Positions 23,368 through 35,144 of a stretch of 64,000 nt of DNA are shown here, in pieces; position 1 is the stretch's first letter; each line of letters begins with the position of its first letter. Source of the stretch: Adiantum capillus-veneris (Eukaryota > Streptophyta > Polypodiopsida > Polypodiales > Pteridaceae); NCBI GenBank assembly GCA_014529385.2, contig CM043948.1:20831951-20895950 (forward strand), written 5' to 3'. The notes under the pieces were generated by a model. It did not search any database. It was given only the letters and a program-made list of their open reading frames with translations, and was not told the DNA's origin. The translations under genes and the position numbers were made by a program.

Positions 23368-24229
23368 CTATATATCCTTTGGCTGTAATGTCACTCTCTT
23401 TGCATGTATGGTGCATAGGTTGGTATCTTCCAAAATCGATATGATGTGGGCCTCTACAGCTTCTTGGATAGTCTCCAGCACTATTTCTTGCATCCTATAC
23501 TGATTTCCATAGCTTTGAAGCACCTCCTTCATCGTGCGAGCAAAGGGGGCGTGTCGAATTACAAGTTTCGTAGTCTTTTGGTAGTGCCGGATTTCTACAA
23601 ATGCCCTTGCTATTTTTCCGACGCCACTGAGGTTGTCTTAGGGGCACTTGCACATTTGCTGGTTGGTGGCATTTCGGCTTCTTGAAAAACTTTGACTTAC
23701 ACGTGTTTACATGCTTTGGGGCTGGATCTGTAGCCTCTTTAAAGTCGTCCTCTTCCCTTGTCTCCCGATCTTGTGCTGTAGGGAGAGCTCCCTGGCCACG
23801 AGGCAAGTCTTCCCCCCAACGGGCACCCGGTGTGTGCGCAGTATATCAGCTCACTGCCATGGTGGCTCTGTTTTTGATTCGCTATCTGTATGGACCACCC
23901 GAGCTCTGGATGGTCTTGCTTGCGAAGTGTGGCATGGTGGGTCCTCCCTATCATACTCTGGTGTTTGTTGGGCCTGCTCTTCTCGCCAACAATGGGCACG
24001 TTGCTTCACTCTACGTCGAGGCGTTTGTTGTTGAGTAGGTGAAGTCTCTTCTGCCCTCGACGTCTCCTGAGCCCGACTACCATGCCCACTGCTAGAAGAG
24101 TGTCTGGAATGGCCAGGTGTTCGTGTTCGTTTTCTTGTGCCTTTGAGCCATGCCGGCTTCTCACATCCTTGGAGGGTGTTTCTGTTGGCAGGGCAGATTC
24201 TCTTTTGCGGTTTGTTTGGTGCACGCCAT
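23368..24229 (-). pseudogene. Histone H3-like gene with long divergent tail
   Basis: On the minus strand an ATG at 24,229 starts MACTKQTA, almost the canonical H3 N-terminus MARTKQTA. The histone fold is encoded at 23,636-23,370 as one open exon: EIRHYQKTT, APFARTMKEV, TIQEAVEAH, then EDTNLC, IHAKRVT and PKDI in the last helix. Loop 1 has canonical H3 length, unlike CENH3. A 64-nt GTAAGT...AG intron (23,637-23,700) joins this exon in frame to the open stretch just upstream. Between start and fold lie about 500 bp rich in Arg, Ser, Thr and Gln. That part needs frame changes or further introns (TGA at 24,163, TGA at 23,853). The fold ends at a TAG where H3 has a Gln about ten residues before its end. 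About half the fold residues differ from canonical H3. It would package DNA in nucleosomes; it may be a fast-evolving variant or a recent pseudogene. Confidence 0.8.
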
Positions 24230-24287
24230 TGGGTATGGTAAGAGCTCAACTCTGCTTTAGAAATGAGTGATTTATGAGAGCATGCAA

Positions 24288-24295
24288 TATTTATA
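24288..24295 (-). promoter_or_regulatory. TATA box of the H3-like gene
   Basis: TATAAATA on the minus strand lies about 60 bp upstream of the ATG at 24,229, the spacing expected for a short-leader plant gene. It suggests the copy kept its own promoter and is not a retroposed cDNA. Confidence 0.6.
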
Positions 24296-24409
24296 CAGGC
24301 CCATTTTAAAAGGGCCCTGTTCACACTAATTTTGGAAAAAAACTATTATTTTTAAAATGGATGCACCAAATTTTTTTATAAAAAAATGTCAAGAGCTGGA
24401 CCCTGCAGT

Positions 24410-27213
24410 CATGTGTAGTCACTCTTGTAGAATCCACTTAGACCCTTGTCGCACTCTACATTGGTGCCATGCAGCATGCTTGGCGGGGCCTTGCGACATT
24501 TTCCACTTGTTGTTGTGCTTTTGAGGAGTCCATTTCCGCACTTACCTAGCAATTTTGGATTGTCACGCACGCTCCATCGTGAGCTTACGAGCAAATGTTG
24601 TGCGAAAAAACCAGTTGAACATCTCCTCCAAATAATTGGATTGCACCATTCCACCACCATGTCGAGTATTCTTGAAGTACACCCCCCTTGCTCGATAATG
24701 GGACTTCTCCATGCCTTAAGTGCTAAAAATATCAAGCGATCCATATTTGTGCATAAAAAATGCACCATGCACAAACAAGATATGTTGTTCACATGAGTAA
24801 ACGGCCCACATTATTTAATGAAAAAAATCCCTTATAATAAGTTCGCCATGTACATGGCTTACCATGTAATGTGTGATGTTATTTTCACCCCAAGAAAGGG
24901 TGAAGACCTTGGTAAAATCTGCCAAGGCTTCTTGAAATGTTTGGCGTTGTTCTTCTGTTGTGCTGTTAAGGCCCATAAGCTTGACCAATTTATCAAAATG
25001 TGCCCAAACTTTCTTGCTCTTGTTTGCAAGCTTGCCATTTGAGTCATTGTCAGTAGTAGCTTTGCATAACTCCTTCCAAAGTTCCTAAAGGTTACATGCC
25101 TGCTGGTTGGAGCTTTTTTTAGCATCATCTTGATCTAACTTTCCTTCAGTTACTTTCTTCAACAAGTGTCTGGATTTTTGTGCACTCATTGACACTTGTT
25201 GCGCAATTTCATGGGCCTCCCCTGTGTCCTTTGCAGCAACGATAGACACTTTCCACCATGACAGCCAATGGAATTCAAGAGTGCCTCCACCCTTTTGATC
25301 TCTTCCTGAGATTTTTCCAATGGCTTCATTGTGAAAGCATAGTCAATGTAAAGCTTCAATAGCCTATCAAAAATATGCATGAATGCGTGTAATGTGTAAA
25401 AATGTACATTCGGTAGAGGAAATGGAAATATTGGATTCCAAGCCGGGTCCTTTTCTGCATGGTCTGGGGCATTGAGCATGGGACATCTTAAAATAGATGC
25501 TTCCCATTCTCTGCCTTCATCTCCGACGTCACAACAGCCTAGACCTTGTTCTCCATTCGCTTGCCATGGAAGCATTGAACCGACCTTTGCTGAGCTCTTG
25601 TGTGATTTTTGTCCGTTAGGTTTGTATCCTCGAGTGCAAAATGGACAAGGCAAGAGAGAAGAACCCCCTTGTTTGCAGCCAAACAAACACTTTATGGTCT
25701 TCAAGTCCCCACCTAAGTGCCACTTCACATCATAGCTCCATGAAAGTACTCCATTGGTCTCTTTGGGCACCTCAATAGCACCCAACCACCAAATGTCTTT
25801 CTCTGATTGCACACTAAAAGACGGGGTGGGAGATGGCTCGATTGAATCCCTTCGCTTGGTTTGCAAAAGGGCCTCATTCATTAGAGTGATACTTAGCCTC
25901 TCTAACCTTTGGCCTTTCACTATCTGATACTCATCTAGTTTTAGCACAAAATCGACCTTTGTGCCAAGTACTGCAAAATAAATAGTGGAAAGACCTTATA
26001 CTTCAAAGTCTATGATAAGAACACACCCAAAAGAAAGAAGTTTAGTGTGTCACCTTCTTCAAGTAACTCATAAAATCTAAGCATCGCTTGTTGAAGCCTT
26101 CTAAGTTCCACAAAATCTAAGCATGGCTTGTTGAAGCCTTATAAGGTCCACAAAAATATTATTCCACATTGTGTTAGGGAAGCCCTTCTCCGAAGGTCTT
26201 ATGGATTGTTTCTTATTTTTTCCCCTTGCCTTTGTTGTGTACGAAGCATAAAGCAAAGTTGGCATTGTGTCCTCAATGTGTAGGTATCCCCTATTTGTGG
26301 CCTTCTTCGCAAGATTGACCTTGTGCAGAACGAAAAATAGGTTTTCACAATGCCACTCTCTTTGAGGGAACCCTTTAGGAGTTGAGAAATAGCCTGATAG
26401 GCTTTGGTGTTGATCCCTACCTCGTCACAAGATTGTTGCACGTCATCTTCACTAATCACATTTCTCAATTTGCGCATAAGGTCCTTGGTGACTGCATCCT
26501 TAATATGCTTACCTCCAAGTGATTATAAGATAGAAATCACATCATGGGTATTGAGACAACTAGTGAGAATGTTGGCTCGATCATCTTGGCTTGTTCCACC
26601 GCATGCCTCCTGAATGAAGTTTCTAGCAACCAATAAGATAAATGCTAGAAAATAGTGTGAAGTAAGAATGTATCATTCAAGTAAAGACCAAATCACCTTG
26701 TGGTTGTCACTCGTCGTTTGTGGGCTCCATCCAAATGTGCAAGGGTTTCAATGGATGAATACGTGCGTTTGCGTTCCCTTGCACCAAGGGGTGTTTCTTT
26801 CAAATATGTGATGGTGTTGGCAAGATTCATAATATGGGAATCCTTTTCCTACATCTGTTGTTGAAGAGCTTCAACCTCCCTCTCCGAAGAGGCAATACTA
26901 TCTTGTAATGCTGCCCTCTTCAGCTGAAGAGCTTGACATTCGTGCATCCACATATGCAAAGAGCACCTGCACCCATACAGAACCGCTTGCAATAGCCTAA
27001 CAAGCCTGCTTCTCCCCTCCCAAGATATTGAAGAAATGTGGAAAGGCTATTAAAGGATGGATGGAAGCGGCTTATAGGATCATAAGGGTACAAATGGCCA
27101 TCCACCCAAATGTCAATATTCGTCTCATCGGCGGCACCATGTTCCTGTGATGACCTTTGATCACCGTCAAATGCGGCCTTCGGTGCAAACGTCTTGGGCA
27201 AGCGAATATGCAC
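24410..27213 (-). pseudogene. Intron-bearing gene resembling a mobile-element transposase
   Basis: Minus-strand exons start at MHIRLPKTFAP (27,213) and run to about 24,410. Supported GT-AG introns are 26,633-26,696 and 25,971-26,053, and a GTAAGT donor lies at about 24,549. In order there are an Asp-rich N-terminus, a coiled-coil-like segment (CQALQLKRAALQDSIASSE), SEDDVQQSCDEVGINTKAYQ, a large exon with GGDLKTIKCLFGC and PCPFC, and VHFYTLHAFMHIFDRLL. The C-terminus has GMEKSHYRARGVYFKNTRHG. The GDLK...CxxC and late GMEK-type motifs recall large eukaryotic transposase-like proteins, but I cannot name the superfamily. Frame changes near 27,000, 26,340 and 25,220, a stop at about 25,083 and a 40-bp tandem duplication show decay. 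The H3-like gene follows 180 bp downstream in the same direction. Alternatively this is a host gene of unknown function. Confidence 0.5.
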
Positions 27214-27289
27214 GTTTTTTGTGTGTAAAGTACGTGTGGTGATGAAGCAAATGATTTGTGATGTCCGTAAGCACCATGGCAGCTGTTGC

Positions 27290-27465
27290 GTGAGGAAGCA
27301 AAGGATGAAAAGATAGAGGGGGAGGGCGGGAGAGGGAGGAAGATGGGAGGAGAGAAGGGGGGAGGGGGGAGGGAGAGATTGGGAAGGAGGAGGAAGATAG
27401 GGGTAGGGAGGGAGAGGAGAGGGAGAGAGGAGGGAGGAGGAGGAGGAGAGAATAAAGTGTTTTTT
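27290..27465 (+). repeat. Polypurine tract of about 170 bp
   Basis: The plus strand is almost only A and G, rich in GGGAGG words, with a few isolated pyrimidines. It lies just upstream of the minus-strand transposase-like gene, where it would be a CT-rich leader or promoter. Such tracts can form triplexes or G-quadruplexes. Confidence 0.8.
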
Positions 27466-28084
27466 ACTTTGTGGGAGAAAAGATTTTGAAAAAATGGACT
27501 TTCAAAGTTTGTAGGTTTAAAAAAAGGTAAAAATTTGATTTTTGAATATCTATATATGTTGGGAGGGAGTTTTAAGTCAAAGATAAATAAAAATGAGGTC
27601 TTTGAAAAAAAAATCAATTTTTGGCTCTTAGTGACCCACGTTTTTGCTGATGTGGCCACACCGCTATACTTCCTTCACTTTCAAAAAGCTAGAGAGCGAA
27701 AGTAACCTCTTAGGTCCACATCCTACATTTGTCTTTAGAAAAAGCTAGAAAAGCCTACTCAAAACTACCTTCTTCAATGCCCTTGTCTCGTTAACCCTAC
27801 ACAACATTAGCCTTAATCCCTAAAAATTAGGATTCCTTACAAGGCCCATACAAAGTTCATATTTCTTCTAATGAGTGATTAATCATGCAATTAGTGTATG
27901 GGTTACGACGCATGGTATCATAAGATTATGGCATGATCAAACAAGCATATGTTTTGAGTTGATGTGTAGAGTAACCATATATGTTTTGGAATTAAAATAC
28001 TTATAATCATTTACCCTACTTCCATTGTATTCTCATACTTTAGCTTACAGCTTCTCAAGTTAAGTTAAGTATCTAGTAGTGGGA
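27466..28084. other. No gene recognised
   Basis: AT-rich spacer. No motif read. Confidence 0.4.
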
Positions 28085-28201
28085 ATGGCACCTAAGAGAA
28101 CTCGTTATGATGGAACCAGTGATGGTAAAGGCAAAGGAAAGGCCCCGATGAATGAGGATGTGCCACTTATCCCACAAACTGACGTTATTGCTCATGAACA
28201 G
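28085..28201 (+). CDS. Short first-exon-like frame, unknown
   Basis: An ATG in good context opens 39 codons (MAPKRTRYDGTSDGKGKGKA...) that end exactly at a CAG|GTAGGA donor-like site, phase 0. The start is basic and Lys/Gly rich, as in many retroelement gag or nuclear proteins. No second exon could be assigned, so the function is unknown. Confidence 0.3.
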
Positions 28202-29378
28202 GTAGGAAATTTCTTTTTCTTCCTTGCATCATGAGTAAATAGGAAGGGGAAAACTACCTAAACATGGGGTCATTCCCAATTCAAAACTGCATCAATTGAA
28301 CTTGTTAATTTTCTTAAGGTGTATTAATAGGAAAAGCTTGTTTGGAAAGTAGTCTGTTTGCTCATAGGAAGGAAACTTTTTCCTACTAGAAGAACTCTTG
28401 AATCTTCTTTATTCAAAAATCCTATACTGATGTAGTCAAAACTCCCTTTGATATCCAAGGAGGAGTGCTTAGCGGAGTGAATGCTAAAGCAGTTCATATG
28501 GTTGCACACATCTTGCGGGCCGTTGGTGCCCAAAATGCAAGATAATACTTGCGGGTTGGTGCCCAAGTTGCAAGTTAGTCTCTGAGGGTTTGTACCCAGG
28601 TTGCAGGACAATTTAGTTGTATGGGAAACTAAAGACACCGGGAGCAAGAGGAGTGAACTCTTGGGGTTTGGACATTTAAATGAAGAAGAGTGGTATGTTG
28701 TTTTTCTTCTAGGAAAGATTGTTTTGGTACCAATTTGATAATGGTTTAAGGGTTGTCTTAAAGAACTTGTGATGGAAATCATAAAAAGGAAATTTGTGTA
28801 TGAACAATCATGTTGTAGTAATTAGAAAACAAGCAAAACAAAGTGTGAGTGTGGAGGTGGAAAGTGGGGACTGGCTCAGGTTGCCAGTCAAGGATGGGTG
28901 GTCTCGATTAGTCGAGAAACTCTCCGCTCCTCATTGATAGAACAAGCAAAACTAGAGACTCATTGTGCCAAGAGTCGAGAAGTCCCAATCGTACGTGCCT
29001 CTGAAATTATAGGGAAAAAGACATTTGGGGTTTCTCTCTTTTGGAAGGTGAGAATTAGGAACATCAAAATATTGTGTTAGTTCATGCTTTCTCTGTGAGA
29101 TGGGGCTAGGACCCCTTTTCAATGGCTCGGACTCAAGTTACTTGGTGACGAGAGTCTGTCCATTGGAAATCTTGTCTATCTGACTATGTTTTTCTCAATT
29201 GATTAGGGCCTAGCGACCTGTCAGGTACCCTCCTTTTGCCAAATGGATATGGTAATGGGGTGGGGACCTCACAAATTAAGTTCACCCTCTATGTTCTTAA
29301 AGTAGTCTCACAAAAATTCTCTCTTTAATTCTCCTAAGTCCGGTATTCTCAAAGTTCATAGGCCATTTCCATTACATA
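28202..29378 (+). other. LTR-like region, end resembling the gypsy LTR
   Basis: The last 50 bp (29,330-29,378, ending CATTTCCATTACA) resemble the 3' end of the gypsy LTR at 14,038. Near 28,515-28,620 a word like GGTTGGTGCCCAAGTTGCAAG is repeated about three times. No primer-binding site follows, so this is at best an old LTR. Confidence 0.35.
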
Positions 29379-30570
29379 GATATACCTTGCTAGCTTCTCT
29401 AAACGATGGATAAAATATCAAATGCCACTCGCTAAGCAACCATCAACAACAAGGGAGAGAACATGTTACATGTATCAATTTACAGTCAAATTAGTATATC
29501 TTGCTGCATTAAATTTGTGGGTGCCATGGTTGGCGGGCTGTGCACAGTATGACTAGAGTTTCCTTGCTTCAATTTTTTGTATGATGCCTACCCGAAGCAG
29601 GATGTAGGGTGTCACGCCAATAGGTAGTGGTGTGAGGCTTCAGTGAGGCAAAAGCTCATGGGGAGCCACCCATTCAATTGCAAGTGTTTTAAGCATTAGG
29701 ATTCAAGAGGGCAAGGTGATGATGATGTTGTAGCATAGGCTAGAGCATGAGGAGGAAGTGTGCGTGGTGATGGCAAGCCTGCTCGAGCTTCAATAGACTA
29801 ATGGCAAGCCTGAGACAGCTACATCAAGTGCAACAATGAGAATCACTTAGCAAGCATGTGTTATGCTAGTTGATAGGTCTAGGAATCCAAAATTTTTCAC
29901 CTACCTAGAATTATCCAATGGAGTTGAATCAAGAAATGAAATCCATCCTACCTTGTGCATTTGGCATTATCCAAAAATTTACCCAAAGTGGCCAACCTAG
30001 CGTGGCTTTGTCTAGTGGTGACTCCCAACCCCAAGTGTGCACACACACATGAAATTGGTAAAGGATGAGTGGGGGATAATAACCTCTATTTTTAAAGGTT
30101 AGGGGTTCTTAATGAACCCTAAAGAGAGGTCCGCTAATACACACTTCCAATCTAGATTGATTATGCTTTGTACAATGTGAAATATTAAAGCACATAAGAC
30201 ATTGAGGTAGTGAAAAATAGAGCCTAATTATCACTAAAAGCTTGTCAATATTAACCGTAATTGAGCCAATAGAGGCTCAACTGCAGTAGCCAATGATCAC
30301 ACAAAGTGGGATTAAGTTGGGATGCATGCTAATTAAGCATATAATGTATTGTAATCACTCTAGCAAGGTTAGTGGCTCGAGGCATACACCAAGAATGTGC
30401 CCAAAACTAGTGTAATATCCAAGTAGATTAATGCTAACCTAAATGCAAATGAAATCAATTGATTCAATCTTGTGAGCAAGAGGGGTCTCACAAGATATAG
30501 CATAGAGGGATAAATTAATGTGTATCGTTTAGCATGATTAGGAAATGCTAATCATACCTTTGATACCGCT
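29379..30570. other. Probable retroelement leader, no gene recognised
   Basis: Lies between an LTR-like end and the LTR-like repeat at 30,571. At 30,560-30,570 the minus strand has GGTATCAAAG, a degenerate primer-binding site that would prime an element reading leftward. No coding motif read. Confidence 0.35.
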
Positions 30571-30905
30571 TGATGAGTTAAGGTGGATAGATTAGTGTGC
30601 CATTTATGGTAATTGCATGCTTGGAGAGGTTAGTGTATAGCTTGAGAGAGACAATTGCACAATAGAGTAGATGTAGAAGTAAGTTGATTATTGCACACAA
30701 AAGAGGTTACAAAGAGCTAATTATATGCTAGCTTGTTACATGCACCTTGCCAGTTGCACATGCTACACACACACACACACACACACACAAGTTTCTTGCT
30801 CATATGGACCTCTTGCCTTCATAAAGGCACACACATTCTCCACATGACTTCTAGACTAGGGGGATTTTCTATGGGTGTGAGGTGCAACAAAATCCACAAC
30901 CCCAC
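30571..30905 (-). repeat. LTR-like repeat, copy 2
   Basis: It matches the reverse complement of 5,035-5,389 and includes a CA run near 30,763. On the minus strand it ends in CATCA next to a degenerate GGTATCAAAG primer site, which supports an LTR reading leftward. It is truncated at about 30,905, where similarity to the other copy stops. Confidence 0.55.
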
Positions 30906-30929
30906 CAACACCTGCTCATATACCTATTC

Positions 30930-32060
30930 TTATTGCTCAGTGATATCAAAATCAGTATTACAATTACTTGATACTGTAGCTGATATTGTTGTTGTTGTTG
31001 TGGCCTTATTTGCTACCAGTGATATTCCTCGCTCCTCTCTATGCTTCACCCATAATAAACAATTCAGATCTACCCAATTATCTGGTGCTCCAAAATACAC
31101 ACATGGCATCACTCCGGGTGGTCTTCTTTGGTCATTATCTTGATTTATCCAAGATGGTCTTCGTGGTCTAGATGTTCTTTAAAATGGTGGTCTTTCTCAA
31201 AATGGAGCAACTTGATTGGCTTCCACATTAGGTCTTCCCCTACCTGCATTGGGAGTTGGACTACCTCTATTATTAGGGATATACATCACTGAGCAGTAGT
31301 ATGGCCATCTCTTTCACAAATCTATCAAAATTGCTTCCCCTTTGATGGTACAAGAGAATACCCAATACTCTTTAACTGACTGACCAAAGCATCCTCATTA
31401 TCCTTATTGTTCTTCTTCTTTTCTCCTTTACTTCCTCGGCATCATCACTAGCTGATGATAATTTTGATTTACTCTCATTCTTAAAGTCAGATTTTGCTTC
31501 TCATCCTTCTTTTTAATGAGAGCTTTGCTTACTCCTACTTTTGGTCTTGGTCAATCCAAGCCTCTTTTCAACCCTAGCTACAACAAACTAGATAATTCAT
31601 TCCACTTGCTATATCAATACTTGCCACAACTATTTTTTTAAATTCTCCTTAAATCCTTGAGGAAATAACATAGAAACATCTCATTTGCGGCCTTTCATTG
31701 CCTGCAATCTGCCAACCAAAATCTTGAATTTATGAGCATAATCTTCAACTAACATGTTTCCGTGCTTGATGTCTCTAATTTTATTCAAAACAATCTGTAG
31801 AAGTCTTTTCTTTCTTAAATATTTGTAAAAGCATATAGGAGTCTTTTCTTTCCTAAATATTTGTAAAAATGCCACTCTAAGTGCAACATATGTTAAGTAC
31901 TACTCAATACCATATCGGCTAAACCAATTCATGGATTTTTCTTCCAATGTTGCTGCAAAATGTTGCAGCTTAATGGGATGAGGATACACAGCTTTGTATC
32001 CACTTGCTTGCCTTGGTCTCAAATTGAGCCACATGAAAATCATCATAATTATTTAGACCT
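30930..32060 (-). pseudogene. Decayed retroelement gag
   Basis: Minus-strand pieces include LQIVLNKIRDIKHGNMLVED and YAHKFKILVGRL, which fit the gag capsid helices of LTR elements. A zinc-knuckle-like YERDGHTTAQ(stop)C follows, and then a Pro/Asn/Arg-rich segment. Gag proteins coat element RNA in the particle. Multiple stops make it a relict. A 42-bp block near 31,800-31,870 with TCTTTTCTTTC is duplicated in tandem. Confidence 0.5.
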
Positions 32061-32924
32061 TCTCTAGATTTTACTACCTTGACCTTTGGGTTTGGGCCAT
32101 TGGGATAGGTTGAGGTACTCTCCTAGGTCTTTGCTTTGTAGATACATGTAGTGGTGAGTCAAACCCGAGTTTTTTTCTAGTTCTTGCAGGTCCTCTTGTC
32201 AAGAGAAAAGCTCCAAACAATTTCCTTACACACCTTCCATCTGCTGCTCCAACACTCTCTGCTCCTTACTCTAGCAGTTTCTCCTCAAGGATTGGTCCAT
32301 CCTTGGCAAGAACTATGCCTTGTTCATAATTAAATGGATCTATATTGCCCACCTTGGCTAGAACCCTAGTGTAATATACCCAAGGCACTCTCCTTGCCTG
32401 CTCTAGCATGCATCATCTCTCATAAAACACAATATTCACAATAGGATTTCCAAAATGTATTGGGATTCAACAACACATGGAAAACTCAAAACATAGAACT
32501 TCAAATTCTCTGAACTGACTTTAGACTTTATAAGAAGATACACACAGAACTCAGATAGAGTAAAGAAGTATAGGATTAGACATTGAAAAAAAAGTTTGAT
32601 TCATCTAAAAACATGCATCATCTTCCGCACAACTACATCCCAAAACACAAAATCACTACCCAAGAGGTGCACCCATATAGTTTTAAGCTACTTGTGACTT
32701 GGAAGTAGGCATAACCACACTTGGTTCTTAGTATATCATTTGACTCAGCTATCTGACATAGTACTATCCAACTAAGCAATCTCTGATGAAGAATTATCTA
32801 ATTAAGCATTATATGACTAAGCACAAGATTTACAAAACTTCAAGTTCAACAACTATGTATTCATGGTTAGACACGGAAAAAGTCTCAAACATATTGTTTC
32901 AAAAAATGATACATATGTGGAGAA
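32061..32924. other. No gene recognised
   Basis: AT-rich DNA, possibly the continuation of the retroelement relict to the left. No motif read. Confidence 0.35.
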
Positions 32925-33065
32925 AGTGGTAGTGACGGGAGCAAAGCGTGACATGAACCCCCACGGCCTCTAAAACGCCGGGAGCCAATGCACGCCGCAA
33001 GCCGGTCGCGGTAAAGCGAACAGGGGGCACCACCTAGCTTTGAGCGGCTAGGACGCAGACAACGG
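32925..33065. other. Short GC-rich island inside a gypsy relict
   Basis: About 140 bp with far higher GC than both flanks interrupt a gypsy pol fragment. On the minus strand GGGGTTCATGTC resembles a pol III B box, which would suit a SINE, but no clear A box at the normal distance or flanking duplication was seen. Identity unknown. Confidence 0.35.
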
Positions 33066-33084
33066 TGATTTGAAATATCACGAA

Positions 33085-33220
33085 TTTTAGTCCATACAAA
33101 TTGCGTGATTAGGCCATAAATGGATTTAGCAATGACAATATACATGTAGAAAAATCTTTGATAATGTCCACAATGCCCCATGAATTCTTGAACTTCCTTG
33201 ACATTTGTTAGCCTAGGCAT
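33085..33220 (-). pseudogene. Gypsy reverse transcriptase thumb fragment
   Basis: The minus strand reads LTNVKEVQEFMGHCGHYQRF and then TQFVWTK, matching the conserved segment between reverse transcriptase and RNase H in gypsy elements (the FLG-YYRRF motif). The fragment is about 45 codons, with no other domain attached. Confidence 0.75.
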
Positions 33221-33580
33221 TTCAACAATTAGTAATCACGGCCGGTTTTCGAAACCGCGACCGCGAGAACCATACCCTAAGAAGGGGAGAGCATATTACC
33301 AAAGAAAAAAAAACAAAAAAAAGGGAAGTTCTTTACCATTCACCACCCCTTTAGGTTTAACCACTAGCGGGGCACCACCAATTTGGCCACACCTCTCCAT
33401 TATCGCTAGAAGACAGACTCTCTCTCTCCTACTACTCCACTCCGCCAATTCTCTCTCTCTCTCTCGCTTACTGTATCGCTGCATCACCTGGCCCAGTGGG
33501 CGCATGAGACGGGATACCTCTATCACACCCTCTGGTGGGCCGCCACGCATTTTGTATATTCTCTCTCCCTCTCTTTCAAA

Positions 33581-33584
<4 letters not shown>

Positions 33585-33661
<77 letters not shown>
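33585..33661. repeat. (CT)n microsatellite
   Basis: An almost pure CT run of about 77 bp. Confidence 0.97.
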
Positions 33662-33664
<3 letters not shown>

Positions 33665-33953
33665 ACTCCTAAAAAAACACCCTTTTTTCTTCATTCACTA
33701 AACCCCCCCCCCCTTCGCCGTCTGTCGGATGCACCCTCGCCTACGCCATGCTCTCTCTCTCGCCCCCGGACCCAGCCCATGCGGGTGCCATTGAAAATGC
33801 CACACCACACACACCCTATCCCCTTCTCACCCTCCCTCACCACTCACCTCGCCCTCTCTCTCGCTCGCGCTGATTCGCACACTCCCGCAGGCATCCCACT
33901 TTGGCTCTCGCGTTCTCTCTCTCTTCAGCCTGTGTAGGCACCGCACCCGAGCC

Positions 33954-34075
<122 letters not shown>

Positions 34076-34141
34076 CCATCTCTCTCCCCATCTCACGTTG
34101 TCGTTTCCGTGCAGCAGTAAGTCACTGAAAAATTAAAGAAA

Positions 34142-34180
<39 letters not shown>

Positions 34181-34516
34181 TATATATATACATAATATGT
34201 TTCCCCTCCCCATTCCCACGCACGCTCACGCACACGCATGTATATACACTTACTCACGTACACGCACCCATACATACACACGCATGCATATGCGCACCCA
34301 CTAGTAAAATACAAAAAAGAAACGAAGGACTCAACGACATCGACGCCATCGACAAAAGGGAGGCAGCTAAATCTCGTGACACCGACACCGAAACAAGCAA
34401 AGGCACCGAAGGCATGCCCCGACCAACCCCGAAAAGACGAACGCGCTACACCGACGCACGAGCGAGGCTGCTACTCATTGGCATCACGTGACCGCGACGC
34501 CATCTTCAGTAAACCG

Positions 34517-35144
34517 TAGGTTATTATCATCATTTTTGCCAATTTCAACCAAACCTTGTAAAAATATCCCAAATTTGTAAATTCTCATGATGGTCACAAA
34601 GGCCCACCTAGAGGTTTTCCTTATAATATTTCCAAGACAAAGCAAGGGTCAACCACCCAGAGCCCACCGCCTTGCTTTGTCTCCCCTGATTAGATTACCC
34701 TAATCAAGCCAGATTAACCTAATCTAAAGCAGCCAGCACCTATAAAAAGGCACTAAGAGGTCACTATTGGGGGGGGGGGGGGGGAGGGGAGGCAAGTTCA
34801 TGAGAGGTCAGCACTTGGTAGTATTTTGGTGGGAGGAATTGGCAACATTTGCATCACAACAGAGGGGACTTAGCATAGTGGTTTGCTTTGGGAATTGTAT
34901 GATGTAAAGGAAGCGATGTCCACATCTCGACTCCAATGGTCGATGCACACACAGTCATGCTAGCAAGTTTTCATTTCAATGAGTCATCTCTAGAGAACAC
35001 ACCAAGTAGGTTCACTATCTCTCCCTTTGTCTCTCTATCACCATGATGTGCCACCTCGCCGGAAATAAGGTTGCTGTAAATATGGCAAGAGAATAATTCT
35101 CCCTCACACCCCCGAGGGTTTTCATCACCTGTCTATTCACTCTA

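Noticed and set aside
23368-23672. The H3-like gene as a CENH3 (centromeric) histone
   Set aside because: Loop 1 has the canonical H3 length, and the last helix reads EDTNLC and IHAKRVT as in H3, not the EDSMLC and ARRVT type of CENH3. The long tail alone is not enough.
23682-24038. Plus-strand 118-codon frame opposite the H3-like tail
   Set aside because: It is a shadow of the GC-rich minus-strand coding region; no domain or promoter supports it.
32925-33065. GC-rich island as 5S, 18S or 25S rRNA, or 7SL RNA
   Set aside because: The sequence did not match the conserved parts of these RNAs that I could recall.
33198-33665. Long frames over the CT microsatellites (Leu/Ser or Glu/Arg repeats)
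   Set aside because: They are products of translating (CT)n and have no independent coding signal.
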